Source: an uncultured Ellagibacter sp.
GTDB taxonomy: Bacteria > Actinomycetota > Coriobacteriia > Coriobacteriales > Eggerthellaceae
Direction of reading: 5' to 3'
Assembly: GCF_934643285.1 (NCBI RefSeq)
Contig: NZ_CAKUBT010000010.1
Location: forward strand, 1 to 64,000
Length of the DNA: 64,000 bases
The notes below the pieces were generated by a model, which was given only the letters and a program-made list of their open reading frames with translations, did no database searches and was not told the origin of the DNA. The position numbers were made by a program, and so were the translations under genes. The first letter of the stretch is position 1. The number at the start of each line of letters is the position of its first letter. Shown in pieces: positions 24,760-33,585 of this stretch.

Positions 24760-24839
24760 TCCTGTGGACTATTCTTTCCCCATCTAGGCGCCCGAGCGGG
24801 CGCGCCCTGCTCGCGCGAAGCGTCGGGTAGGGTGAGGAA
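24758..24839 (+). repeat. REP-like multi-stem element, family B, copy 1
   Basis: An 82-bp element beginning at the yebC stop codon. It contains AGTCC-TGT-GGACT, GCGCCC-GAGC-GGGCGC and a third stem around GCGAAGCGT. It resembles the tandem copies at 39572-39738, with paired changes in the third stem (CCCTGC/GTAGGG in place of GTCCCCGA/TCGGGGAC). Confidence 0.8.
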
Positions 24840-24988
24840 GCTTTCCGGCTTTGGGAATGGATTTGCAAGGCGGCTCCGAAAGGGGCCGCCTTTTGCGTTT
24901 CTTGCGAAGGAAAACGCGAAAGAATGTTCGCATCTCGAATCGGTATGCTACAATAGCGAACAAACGTTTGGGAATGCAAGGGAGCACA

Positions 24989-25492
24989 GTGGCAACGCGC
25001 GAGCGCATCATACTCGGGATTGACCCAGGCCTGGCGAACACGGGCTGGGGAATCGTGTCGCAGCGCGGCGCCAAGCTCTCGTGCATCGCATACGGTTGCG
25101 TATCGTCGCCCGCGCAGGTCGAGCTCTCCTTGCGCCTTCGCAAGATCCACGAGCAGATTGGCGCGGTGATCGATCGCTTCAAGCCCACGTGCGTGGGAAT
25201 CGAAACGGTGTGGTTCGGGCAGAACATCACTGCGGCGTTCGCAACGGGCCAAGCGCGCGGCGCGGCGCTCGTCGCCTGCGCGGAGGAAAACCTCAGCGTG
25301 GGGGAATTCACGCCTCGCCAGATCAAGCTAGCGGTAGTAGGCACGGGCACTGCCGACAAGGAACAGGTGCAATACATGGTAAGCCAGCTGCTCTCGCTCG
25401 ATTCGGTGCCAAGTCCCGACCACGCCGCCGATGCGTTGGCCGCCGCCATTTGCTACACCACTCACGAAGGCTTCGGCGGACTTGCGAAGTAA
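24989..25492 (+). CDS. ruvC: Crossover junction endodeoxyribonuclease RuvC
   Basis: This 167-residue nuclease resolves Holliday junctions. Active-site carboxylates are visible: D12 in GIDPGLANTGWG, the glutamate in GIETVWFGQN and the C-terminal PDHAADALAAA pair. GTG 24989 is chosen because AAGGGAG lies six bases upstream and the fold begins immediately. Longer readings start inside the intergenic region. It is followed 9 bp later by ruvA and then ruvB, giving the complete RuvABC branch-migration and resolution machine. Confidence 0.95.
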   Translation: MATRERIILGIDPGLANTGWGIVSQRGAKLSCIAYGCVSSPAQVELSLRLRKIHEQIGAVIDRFKPTCVGIETVWFGQNITAAFATGQARGAALVACAEENLSVGEFTPRQIKLAVVGTGTADKEQVQYMVSQLLSLDSVPSPDHAADALAAAICYTTHEGFGGLAK

Positions 25493-25501
25493 GGAGCAAG
25501 T

Positions 25502-26098
25502 ATGATCGCGTTTCTCAAGGGTAAGCTCGCCGGCAAAACGCCGCAAGTCGCCTATATCGACGTGAACGGCGTGGGATACGCTGTCTTCATGTCGGCAACG
25601 GCGCTCTCTAAGCTGCCGGAATCCGGCGGCGCCGTCACGGTGCTCACGTATCTGCAGGTGAGCGATGCGGGCATCGCGCTTTACGGGTTCCTCTCAGAAG
25701 AGGAGAAGGCCACCTTCGAGCGCCTGATCGGCGTGACCGGCGTCGGGCCGAAGGTCGCGCTGGCGGCGCTTTCCACGTTTTCCCCGCGCGCGCTGGCGGA
25801 TGCTGTCGCCGCGCAGGATGTCGCTCTCGTGCAGAAGATCCCCGGCGTGGGCAAGAAGAGCGCATCGCGCATCATCCTCGAGTTGAAGGGCTCCTTCGAC
25901 GCGAGCTTTGAAAGCCTGCTCTCCGAGCCTTCCGCGCAAACGATTCTCGATGACAGGCTGAAAGGCGCGGCCGAGGCGCTTCTCTCCATGGGATTTACTT
26001 CGCAGGAGGCAGAATTGGCGTTGAAGGGGGCTCCCGAGGGCGCGACCGAGGCAGCGCTGTTACAATATGCCCTTAAGCGACTGGGTACGGCTCATTAG
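25502..26098 (+). CDS. ruvA: Holliday junction branch migration protein RuvA
   Basis: This 198-residue protein has the RuvA three-domain order: an N-terminal OB fold (residues 1-63), paired helix-hairpin-helix motifs ([11 protein letters not shown] and [11 protein letters not shown], about 73-120), and a C-terminal domain that binds RuvB (about 150-198, with the [12 protein letters not shown] signature). Tetramers clamp the four-way junction and load RuvB rings. TAAGGAG precedes the ATG. It lies between ruvC and ruvB. Confidence 0.96.
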   Translation: MIAFLKGKLAGKTPQVAYIDVNGVGYAVFMSATALSKLPESGGAVTVLTYLQVSDAGIALYGFLSEEEKATFERLIGVTGVGPKVALAALSTFSPRALADAVAAQDVALVQKIPGVGKKSASRIILELKGSFDASFESLLSEPSAQTILDDRLKGAAEALLSMGFTSQEAELALKGAPEGATEAALLQYALKRLGTAH

Positions 26099-26112
26099 AT
26101 GAAAAGGACGCA

Positions 26113-27192
26113 ATGGCGGACGGTGTTCAAATAGAGGGAATGGTCTTCGAGGCGGCAACTGCGATGCAGGGTGGAGCGTCCCCGTCTGCAAGCGATCGCG
26201 CGGTGGCGCCCAACTTGCAAGAGGACGACCTCGCGCTCGACCGTAGCTTGCGCCCGAAGAAGCTTTGCGACTACTTGGGGCAAACCAAGGTGAAAGAGTC
26301 GCTCGCTATCCTTATCGAGGCGGCGCAGCAGCGCAAGGAATGCGCCGACCACATTCTGTTTTCCGGGCCTCCGGGGCTTGGCAAGACCACGCTTGCCACG
26401 GTGGTCGCCAACGAGCTCGGTGCGAACATCCGCACGACGAGCGGTCCGGCTATTGAGCGAACGGGCGACTTGGCGGCAATCCTCACGAACCTCGAAGAGG
26501 GCGACGTCCTCTTCATCGACGAGATTCATCGCCTGAACCGCATGGTCGAGGAAGTGCTCTATCCCGCGCTCGAGGATTTCGCGCTCGATATCGTGGTGGG
26601 GAAGGGGCCGGCCGCGCGATCGATCCGCCTCGACCTGCCCCATTTCACGCTCATTGGCGCAACGACGCGAACGGGCCTGCTCACAGGTCCTTTGCGCGAT
26701 CGCTTCGGAATCGCATTCCGCCTGCAGTACTACACGCCCGAGGAGCTCGCAGCAATCGTTGCGCGCTCTGCCGCCATCCTGGACGTTCCCATTTCCGAAG
26801 ATGGCGCGCTCGAGATCGCCCGCCGCAGCCGCGGAACCCCGCGTCTGGCGAACCGCATGCTCAAGCGCGTGCGCGACTGGGCGCAGGTGAGGGGCGACGG
26901 CGTTATCGACGAGGATGTCGCGGCGCAGGCGCTCAGCTTCTTCGAGGTGGATAGCTTGGGGCTCGACGCGGTTGACAATCGTATCCTAGAGCTGCTTGCC
27001 GTGCAGTTCGGCGGGCGCCCCGTGGGCCTCACCACGCTTGCGTCGGCGCTCTCGGAAGACGCCGACACCATCGAAGACGTGTACGAGCCCTATCTCATGC
27101 AGCAAGGGCTTATCGTGCGCACGCCGAAGGGCCGTCAGGCGACCGAGCGTGCTTACGAGCATCTGGGAATCGTGCCGCCGAAGGCCGACTGA
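26113..27192 (+). CDS. ruvB: Holliday junction branch migration ATPase RuvB
   Basis: This 359-residue AAA+ motor shows Walker A GPPGLGKT (about residues 84-91), Walker [10 protein letters not shown], sensor 1 LIGATTRTG and the arginine finger region [10 protein letters not shown]-terminal winged helix (about 280-350) ends it. The N-terminus is about 30 residues longer than usual and low in conservation. Hexamers pump DNA through the RuvA-bound junction. It begins 14 bp after ruvA. Confidence 0.96.
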   Translation: MADGVQIEGMVFEAATAMQGGASPSASDRAVAPNLQEDDLALDRSLRPKKLCDYLGQTKVKESLAILIEAAQQRKECADHILFSGPPGLGKTTLATVVANELGANIRTTSGPAIERTGDLAAILTNLEEGDVLFIDEIHRLNRMVEEVLYPALEDFALDIVVGKGPAARSIRLDLPHFTLIGATTRTGLLTGPLRDRFGIAFRLQYYTPEELAAIVARSAAILDVPISEDGALEIARRSRGTPRLANRMLKRVRDWAQVRGDGVIDEDVAAQALSFFEVDSLGLDAVDNRILELLAVQFGGRPVGLTTLASALSEDADTIEDVYEPYLMQQGLIVRTPKGRQATERAYEHLGIVPPKAD

Positions 27193-27231
27193 CGAAGGAC
27201 CGACTGTAACCTACCGCGAACGGGGAGTGCC

Positions 27232-27633
27232 ATGTTCGAACAAGATTATCTCATGCGTTTGCTCATGCAGTTCATGCAGGCGATGCGCCGCAGTATCGAG
27301 CGCGCCGACGACGGCCGTGATCCGGCTGCCGCTGCCGACCTGCTCGAGAACGCTATCGGCGACGCGACCGATCTCGACGGGTCGATGCTTCTTTCGCTTG
27401 CCCCCGAATCGATGGCCTCGGTGCTCCAAGTGTCGGGCGTCGACCCGCATGTCACCGAGTACGTCGCGAATAGCCTGCAGCTCGAATCCGAGTTTCTGCG
27501 CAGTGCGGGAAACGATGAGCTCGCAGAGGTTCGCGCAGGCCAGGCGCAAGCGCTCGCCTCGGCCTACGGGTTCGAGCTTACCGAGGGCACGCCGGCTGAG
27601 CGGCTCGACTATCTCGAGTCGACGCAGGACTAA
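27232..27633 (+). CDS. Hypothetical protein, helical, possibly DUF6483-like
   Basis: This 133-residue acidic, mostly helical protein begins MFEQDYLMRLLMQFMQAMRR. That start resembles small proteins annotated DUF6483, a placement I make only from memory. No signal peptide, membrane helix or catalytic motif is visible. It sits 39 bp after ruvB behind GGGGAG, so it is probably co-transcribed with ruvCAB. Its function is unknown. Confidence 0.75.
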   Translation: MFEQDYLMRLLMQFMQAMRRSIERADDGRDPAAAADLLENAIGDATDLDGSMLLSLAPESMASVLQVSGVDPHVTEYVANSLQLESEFLRSAGNDELAEVRAGQAQALASAYGFELTEGTPAERLDYLESTQD

Positions 27634-27830
27634 GGGCGAGCCGTTTCCGTTGGCATTTCCCCGCATCGCATGCTTCGGGAAAAATGGTTCGAATTCCTGC
27701 GATTTCGGAGCGGTTTCGCAGCGCGATAGCGTATAGTATTCATGTGCCCTCGAAGTGAGGGCGAGTGTTGCCGCCATGCAACGCGCAGAGTTACCTCCCC
27801 GGCTTAAGGGGAAGAGAAGAGGATTTTAAA

Positions 27831-28034
27831 ATGGCGGAAGGTACTGTTAAGTGGTTCAACCCGGAAAAAGGCTACGGCTTCATCTCCCAGAAGGATGGCG
27901 AAGACCTTTTCGTTCATTTTTCCGAGATCAAGATGGACGGCTTCAAGACGCTCGATGAGGGCCAGGCTGTTTCCTTCGACGTTACCACGGGTCAGAACGG
28001 CAAGCTCCAGGCAAGCAATGTGGTGAAGCTGTAA
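27831..28034 (+). CDS. Cold-shock domain protein
   Basis: This 67-residue CspA-type OB-fold protein starts [22 protein letters not shown]1 (KGYGFIS) and RNP2 (LFVHFS) are both intact. It binds single-stranded nucleic acid and acts as an RNA chaperone. The upstream leader of about 90 nt after a TATAGT hexamer (27732-27737) is long, as in csp genes whose leaders act as thermosensors. A strong terminator follows, so it is monocistronic. Confidence 0.95.
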   Translation: MAEGTVKWFNPEKGYGFISQKDGEDLFVHFSEIKMDGFKTLDEGQAVSFDVTTGQNGKLQASNVVKL

Positions 28035-28061
28035 ATCCTTTTTTACATTCATACATGCTGA

Positions 28062-28090
28062 ACGGCCTCGCGAAAGCGGGGTCGTTTTTT
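28062..28090 (+). terminator. Intrinsic terminator of the cold-shock gene
   Basis: A 10-bp stem (28062-28071 with 28076-28085, two wobble pairs) is closed by a GAAA tetraloop and followed by TTTTTT. Confidence 0.9.
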
Positions 28091-28269
28091 ATGCCTTGAC
28101 GTGTGGTCTCGTAAAACATAGTAATGGTAATCAAATGCTCGGTATCTAAAGATGCTTTCGTTTCTGGATAGGCTTCGGCGTTGAGGATTTACCGACGATG
28201 TTTTCTCGTTGCCGTTCGGGGGATGCGCCTGCGCGAGGGTTTGCGTTTCCTTTAAAATAGCGCGTTACT

Positions 28270-29697
28270 ATGATTGAAATCTTGAACACCATTGACTCAG
28301 TCGTGTGGGGGCCTGCGATGATCGCGCTCCTGCTCGGCACCCATATCTTCCTCACCGTTCGTACGGGCTTCATCCAGCGCAAGCTGCCTCAGGCGCTTCG
28401 CATGTCGTGGGGCGGCGGCACCTCGAAGGGCGAGGGCGATATCTCCAACTTCGGCGCGCTTGCGACGGCGCTTGCCGCGACCATCGGCACGGGCTCGATC
28501 GTCGGTGTTGCCACGGCAATCCTGGCAGGCGGTCCGGGCGCCGTCTTCTGGATGTGGATCACGGGCGTGTTCGGCATGGCCACGAAGTATGTGGAGGTCT
28601 ACGCCTCGGTGCGCTATCGCGTGCGCGACCATGCGGGCAATATGCTCGGCGGCGCCATGTACGTGTGGGAACGCGCCTTCACGCGCAAAGACGGCACGCG
28701 CCCTTGGTGGGCGAAGCTCGGCGGCATCGCGTTCGCCGCGTTCGCCGTCGTCGCCACCATCGGCACGGGCTCGGCGGTGCAGGCAACGTCCATGACAGGC
28801 ATCATCACGTCCTCGATTCCCGGCATCCCCGACTGGGCGGTCGGCATCGCCATCGTCGTGCTGGTGGGCATCGTCATTTTCGGCGGCGTGCAGTCCATCT
28901 CGCACGTGTGCGAGAAGCTCGTTCCCGTCATGGCAGTTGCCTACGCCGGCGGGTGCATCGTGATTCTGCTGATGAACGCGCCTGCCCTCGGCAGCGCGAT
29001 CGGCCTCATCTTCGAGTGCGCCTTCACGCCGAAGGCCGCGTTCGGCGGCGCGGTCGGCTCAGGTCTTCTGATGGCGCTGCAGTTCGGCTGCGCCCGCGGC
29101 CTGTTCTCCAACGAGTCGGGCCTTGGCTCCGCCCCCATCATCGCGGCGGCCGCTAAGACGAAAAACCCCGCCGAGCAGGCGCTTATCGCCATGACTGGCA
29201 CGTTTTGGTCCACGGTCGTCATCTGCGCGCTCACGGGCATCGTGCTCGTGTCGACGATGATCGCACACCCCGAAATCCAGGCGGAGGTGCTCGCCGACCC
29301 GACGTTCTACACCGGCGCGCAGCTCGCCTCCACCGCGTTCGCCACCATTCCCTATGTCGGAACGCCGATTCTCGTCATCGGCATGGTGTCGTTCTCGTAC
29401 TCCACGATTCTCGGCTGGTCGTACTATGGCAACCGCTGTGCCGCCTACCTGTTCGGCAAGCGCGCCATCCTGCCGTACCACATCGTGTACGTTCTCGTCG
29501 CGTTCCTCGGCGCGATCGGCGTGGGCAACGTGGTGTGGACCATCTCCGACATCGGCAACGCACTCATGGCCATTCCCAACATCATCGCCATACTGCTGCT
29601 TTCGGGGCTGATCTGCCGCGAGACGAAACACTACGTCTACGAGGGCAACATCGAGGAAGAAGACACGCGGGAAATTCCCATGATCTCTTCGAAGTAG
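28270..29697 (+). CDS. Alanine/glycine:cation symporter (AGCS) family protein
   Basis: This 475-residue protein has about eleven membrane helices. The stretch NFGALATALAATIGTGSIVG and the FGCARGLFSNESGLGSAPI segment are AGCS hallmarks (AgcS, DagA). It imports alanine or glycine with Na+ or H+. No Shine-Dalgarno precedes the ATG. A TAAAAT hexamer ends 11 bp upstream, suggesting a leaderless or near-leaderless transcript. It is flanked by terminators or long gaps, so it is probably expressed alone. Confidence 0.93.
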   Translation: MIEILNTIDSVVWGPAMIALLLGTHIFLTVRTGFIQRKLPQALRMSWGGGTSKGEGDISNFGALATALAATIGTGSIVGVATAILAGGPGAVFWMWITGVFGMATKYVEVYASVRYRVRDHAGNMLGGAMYVWERAFTRKDGTRPWWAKLGGIAFAAFAVVATIGTGSAVQATSMTGIITSSIPGIPDWAVGIAIVVLVGIVIFGGVQSISHVCEKLVPVMAVAYAGGCIVILLMNAPALGSAIGLIFECAFTPKAAFGGAVGSGLLMALQFGCARGLFSNESGLGSAPIIAAAAKTKNPAEQALIAMTGTFWSTVVICALTGIVLVSTMIAHPEIQAEVLADPTFYTGAQLASTAFATIPYVGTPILVIGMVSFSYSTILGWSYYGNRCAAYLFGKRAILPYHIVYVLVAFLGAIGVGNVVWTISDIGNALMAIPNIIAILLLSGLICRETKHYVYEGNIEEEDTREIPMISSK

Positions 29698-29802
29698 GCG
29701 CGGCTGCAAACGAGTCGATAGATTTCCCCAGGGGCGCCGTCGGGCGCCCTTGTTGTTTGCGAGGCGAAGAGAAGTCAGCGGAAAGCGGCGCCCCGCATCG
29801 CC

Positions 29803-29808
29803 TATACT
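29803..29808 (+). promoter_or_regulatory. -10 element placed for a leaderless transcript
   Basis: TATACT ends 8 bp before the ATG of the flavoprotein gene, so transcription should begin at or next to the start codon. There is no Shine-Dalgarno sequence between them. Confidence 0.5.
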
Positions 29809-29816
29809 CTTACATC

Positions 29817-31208
29817 ATGAAAAAGATTGCCATCATAGGCGGCGGCGCGGCCGGATTGGCTGCAGCCATCGCCGCTGGAAACGAACTTGCGCGGCTCGGC
29901 GCGGCGGACGAGTGCGAAATCGTGCTCTTCGAGGTCGACCCCGAGCGTGTGGGCCGCTCGATCCTCGCGACGGGGAACGGCCGCTGCAACTTCTCGAACG
30001 CCCACATCGACCCTGCGTGCTACCGCAACGCCGACTTCGTGGAGGCTGCGCTGCGCTCGCTCGCGCGCCTTTCTGAGGTCTCCGAGTGGGGGAGCGTTCA
30101 ACCTGTAGGAGCCTACGGAACCTCCGCGCAAGGGCGCGCCCAACCTGCAAGCGTCTTCGAAGCGCCTGGTCGGGAAAGCGCCCAACCTGCGAGCGTCTTC
30201 GAAGCGCCCGTACAGCGATTCTTCTCCGACTTGGGCCTTATGTGGCGCGAAGAGGGCGAGGGCCGCATGTATCCGGCCGCCAACAAGGCGTCGTCGGTGC
30301 TCGAGGTGCTGCGCGCCGCCCTCGATGCGTCGGGTGCGCGCGTGGAGTTCGGGAAATCCCTTCGCGCAATCGAGCTGCCCGCGAAAGGAAAGACGCGCTC
30401 CCATCTGCGCTTTTCCGACGGCTCGATCGCTCATGCCGAAAAGGTCGTTCTCGCTGTTGGCGGGCGTGGCACGAGCGCCGTCGATATGCCCTCCGCAATT
30501 CCGTGCGAGCCGACGCGTCCAGTCCTGGGGCCGCTTGCCACCGATTCGCGCATCACGCGGCAGCTGAACAACATCCGTGTGAAGTGCTCCGTCTCGCTCG
30601 AGCGCTCGGGAAGCCTCGTCGCGCGCGAGGAAGGCGAGCTTTTGTTCCGCGACTACGGCGTGTCGGGCGTGTGCGTGTTCAACCTGTCGCGCTTTGCCTG
30701 CGAGGGGGACGTGCTCTCGATCGATTTCCTGCCGCATATGCCCGCCGCCGACCGTGATGCGTGGCTGTTCGCGCGGCGCAAGCACCTCTCGGCCCGTCTG
30801 GGCGAAAACGGCCAGATTGCCGCCGAGGACGTGCTGCGCGGCGCGATGCTTCCTCAGGTGGCGCAGGTACTTTGCAAGTGCGCGGGAATCGATCCTGCGC
30901 GCCCGCTTTCCAAGAAAGACGTCCTTGCGCTCTCGCGTGTCATCGGCGGCTTGCGCCTTACGGTTCGAGGCATCGGCGACGCGAAGCAGTGCCAGGTCTC
31001 GCGTGGCGGGCTTTCGGTTGCGGCGTTCGACCCGCAGACGATGGAAGCCGTGTGCGCGTCGGGCCTGTTCGCGGCTGGCGAGGCGCTCGACGTCGATGCT
31101 CCCTGCGGGGGCTACAACTTGCATTGGGCATGGTCATCGGGCCTGCTCGCGGGCATGTCTGCTGCTTGCAGTGCCGTGTCGGCCGATGGGGAAGGGAAAG
31201 GGAAATGA
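29817..31208 (+). CDS. BaiN/HI0933-family flavoprotein with in-frame repeat insertion
   Basis: This 463-residue FAD protein begins with the dinucleotide fold IAIIGGGAAGLAAAIAAG, then GRSILATGNGRCNFSN, a family hallmark. The C-terminus GGYNLHWAWSSG closes the FAD site. Related enzymes include E. coli YhiN and BaiN, implicated in bile-acid reduction, but the substrate here is unknown. Residues about 93-134 form an insertion of three 14-residue repeats (AQPASVFEAP units) encoded by 42-bp DNA repeats and absent from E. coli YhiN. The stop overlaps the ATG of the next flavoprotein gene. Confidence 0.88.
   Translation: MKKIAIIGGGAAGLAAAIAAGNELARLGAADECEIVLFEVDPERVGRSILATGNGRCNFSNAHIDPACYRNADFVEAALRSLARLSEVSEWGSVQPVGAYGTSAQGRAQPASVFEAPGRESAQPASVFEAPVQRFFSDLGLMWREEGEGRMYPAANKASSVLEVLRAALDASGARVEFGKSLRAIELPAKGKTRSHLRFSDGSIAHAEKVVLAVGGRGTSAVDMPSAIPCEPTRPVLGPLATDSRITRQLNNIRVKCSVSLERSGSLVAREEGELLFRDYGVSGVCVFNLSRFACEGDVLSIDFLPHMPAADRDAWLFARRKHLSARLGENGQIAAEDVLRGAMLPQVAQVLCKCAGIDPARPLSKKDVLALSRVIGGLRLTVRGIGDAKQCQVSRGGLSVAAFDPQTMEAVCASGLFAAGEALDVDAPCGGYNLHWAWSSGLLAGMSAACSAVSADGEGKGK
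30094..30219 (+). repeat. In-frame 42-bp tandem repeat inside the flavoprotein gene
   Basis: Three units, of which the last two (starting 30136 and 30178) share GCGCCCAACCTGC and AGCGTCTTCGAAGCGCC almost exactly. The first is diverged. Pieces such as CCAACCTGC and GCCTGGTCG also occur in the intergenic 36-bp repeats at 20905-21104. Confidence 0.8.
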
Positions 31209-33433
31209 GCTCGAAGGATACCCGCGGCGACAAGGGCGCGAACACTGGCAAGAGGGCAGGCGGCAGCAAGAAGATGAGCGGCAAGAAGACGGGCGACGCT
31301 ATGGGGTCAACCAGGGGCAAGAAGGCGGGCGGCCGTTCCCATCGCGAGGGAAAGCCCAGGTCACAAGCCTCATCCCGCCAGCGTAGCAACCGCCCCTCGC
31401 GTGTCGCCTCCTTCGACGCAAGCGCACTTGAGGGAGCGGAGGTCATCGAGGTATCGAACGTCGCGCTTCCGCTTGACGCAGGGCTGGATGACCTTGCGAG
31501 CGAGGCAAACCGCCTTACCTCTGTCTCGGGCGCAAGTGAGGCAAACCGCCCGATCTCTGTCCCGCGTGCGGTTGAGGTAGAGCGCCCGAACGCCGCTGTG
31601 CCCGCGACCCCTCCTGCGCCTGTCGCGCCCGCGGAGGGCTCCCATGCGGAGAGCCTCTCGCGAGCCGCCATCGCTTCCGCGCTCGGGATTGCACCCAGGG
31701 ACATCGCGTCGTTTTCCCTTGTGAAGCGAAGCGTCGATGCGCGGAAGAAGTCGAACGTTCACTTCAACGCCACCTATGCCGTCCGTCTTGCGCGAGGCAT
31801 GGCCTACGACGCGCTTTCCCCCGCTCGCGGGGTAAATGTTCGTGCGTACGAGCCGCCTGCGCCGCTCACGATTCCTGATTTAAGGTCGCATGTGGCATCA
31901 TCTGATGGCCGTATCGTCGTCGCAGGCACGGGCCCGGCGGGGCTGTTCTGCGCGCTGTACTTGGCGGAAGCGGGTCTGCGCCCGCTTGTGGTCGAGCGCG
32001 GTGCCGCGGTTGACGAGCGTACGGCGGCCATCGAGTCCTTCAACGTGGGCGGCCCGCTCGATGCGGCGGCGAACGTGCAGTTCGGGGAAGGCGGCGCCGG
32101 CACGTTTTCCGACGGCAAGTTGACCACGGGCACGAAAAGCCCGCATATCCGCCACGTGCTCGAGGCGTTTGTCCAGGCAGGGGCGCCTGACGAGATTCTC
32201 TGGCAGGCGAAGCCCCATATCGGCACCGACAAGCTGCCCGCCGTCGTGAAAAGTATTCGCGAGCGCATCATCGCCGCAGGTGGCGAAGTGCGTTTCCTCA
32301 CCCGCTTGGCCGATATCGAGCTGGCGGGCGGTGCGGTTCGCTCGGTCGTGCTGGAGGACTCCCGCACGGGCGCTCGCGAAGCGGTCGAGGCCTCGCGCGT
32401 CATCGTCGCGTGCGGGCACTCGGCGCGCGACATCTTCGAGCTCGCCCGCGATCGGGGGTTCGCGCTCGAGCGCAAGCCCTTCTCGATGGGCGTGCGCATC
32501 GAGCATCCGCAGTCGCTCATCAACCGTGCGCAGTACGGTGCGGCTGCGAAGCACGCGGCGCTCGGTGCTGCCGATTACAAGATGGCGGTGCGCGTCCCTG
32601 TTTGCACGGGCGACACTCACACGGATGTTGCAAGCGACAATGCAACCCGCGGCGTGTATACCTTCTGCATGTGCCCAGGTGGGGAAGTTGTCGCGGCGGC
32701 AAGCGAGGAAGGCGGTGTCGTCGTGAACGGTATGAGCCGCTTCGCGCGCGACGGCGAGAATTCCAACAGCGCGCTGCTCGCCGACGTGCGACCCGACGAC
32801 TTGCCGGGGAACGACGTCATGGAAGGTGTCCGCCTGCAACGCGAGGTCGAGCATGCGGCGTTCGAGCTTGCTCGCCGCAACGGCGGGGTGCCCTATGCCG
32901 CGCCCGCGCAGACGGTGGGGGATTTCCTCGCAGGTGCTACATCTTCGAGCGAGCAACCTGAAGGCAGGCAGCCGAGCGATACGGTTGCGGCTGCGTTCGA
33001 GGCTCGCCGCCGCACGGTCGAGCCTGGGCATCCTCGCCGCGTGGGCGCGTCTGAATCGCATAGCCGCCTGGTCGTGCGCCCGAGTTATCCGCGCGGTGTC
33101 GTTTGGTGCGATCTGCGCGAGTGCCTTCCCGAATTCATCTGCGACGCGCTTGCGCAAGGCCTGCCGTTGCTCGATGCGAAGCTGCATGGGTTCGCCGATT
33201 CCGGCGCTGTGCTTACCGGCCCCGAAACGCGCAGCTCAAGCCCCATCCGAATGATTCGCGGGAAGAACTTCCAGGCGCGACTGGCAGGCGATTCGTCCGC
33301 TTCGGACGAGGAGCCGGCCACTCGCGTCTATCCGTGCGGCGAAGGCGCAGGTTACGCGGGCGGCATCATGAGCGCCGCCGTCGACGGCCTGCGTGTAGCC
33401 GAGGCGATCGCGGCCGAGTTCTCTTCCCGCTAG
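31205..33433 (+). CDS. FAD-dependent dehydrogenase, COG2509-like, with extended N-terminus
   Basis: This 742-residue protein carries the FAD fold VVAGTGPAGLFCALYLAEAG (about residue 238), then FGEGGAGTFSDGKL and the C-terminal GEGAGYAGGIMSAAVDG, as in uncharacterised COG2509 dehydrogenases of about 530 residues. Extra sequence comes from a basic Lys/Arg/Gly-rich head (1-60), three 12-residue repeats (about 100-135) and a low-complexity insertion (about 580-625). The ATG overlaps the previous stop as ATGA, so the two flavoproteins are translationally coupled. Substrate unknown. Confidence 0.87.
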   Translation: MSSKDTRGDKGANTGKRAGGSKKMSGKKTGDAMGSTRGKKAGGRSHREGKPRSQASSRQRSNRPSRVASFDASALEGAEVIEVSNVALPLDAGLDDLASEANRLTSVSGASEANRPISVPRAVEVERPNAAVPATPPAPVAPAEGSHAESLSRAAIASALGIAPRDIASFSLVKRSVDARKKSNVHFNATYAVRLARGMAYDALSPARGVNVRAYEPPAPLTIPDLRSHVASSDGRIVVAGTGPAGLFCALYLAEAGLRPLVVERGAAVDERTAAIESFNVGGPLDAAANVQFGEGGAGTFSDGKLTTGTKSPHIRHVLEAFVQAGAPDEILWQAKPHIGTDKLPAVVKSIRERIIAAGGEVRFLTRLADIELAGGAVRSVVLEDSRTGAREAVEASRVIVACGHSARDIFELARDRGFALERKPFSMGVRIEHPQSLINRAQYGAAAKHAALGAADYKMAVRVPVCTGDTHTDVASDNATRGVYTFCMCPGGEVVAAASEEGGVVVNGMSRFARDGENSNSALLADVRPDDLPGNDVMEGVRLQREVEHAAFELARRNGGVPYAAPAQTVGDFLAGATSSSEQPEGRQPSDTVAAAFEARRRTVEPGHPRRVGASESHSRLVVRPSYPRGVVWCDLRECLPEFICDALAQGLPLLDAKLHGFADSGAVLTGPETRSSSPIRMIRGKNFQARLAGDSSASDEEPATRVYPCGEGAGYAGGIMSAAVDGLRVAEAIAAEFSSR
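31502..31609 (+). repeat. In-frame 36-bp tandem repeat inside the COG2509-like gene
   Basis: Three units begin at 31502, 31538 and 31574, each with GAGG(C/T)A and CGCC. They encode EANRLTSVSGAS, EANRPISVPRAV and EVERP... in the linker before the FAD domain. The period is exactly 12 codons. Confidence 0.8.
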
Positions 33434-33585
33434 CACCACTCTCCACTTGCGGTTCGCTGCCATCCCGGCCTTGCGCCCGCCAACCCGCTCGCGGCCCCGC
33501 AAAGCCGCGAGTGCTACAATTTAGGGTACATCGCTGCGCACACTGCGCGTACGGCGAACGACAAGTGCTTGAAAAGGTGGTTCCA

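Noticed and set aside
27684..27698. tRNA T-arm-like GGTTCGAATTCC
   Set aside because: No acceptor stem, anticodon arm or CCA-compatible pairing can be built around it. It is intergenic DNA before the cold-shock gene.
28035..28269. Glycine riboswitch upstream of the AGCS symporter
   Set aside because: The expected conserved glycine-aptamer motifs are not visible, and a -10 hexamer sits 11 bp before the start, leaving no room for a leader.
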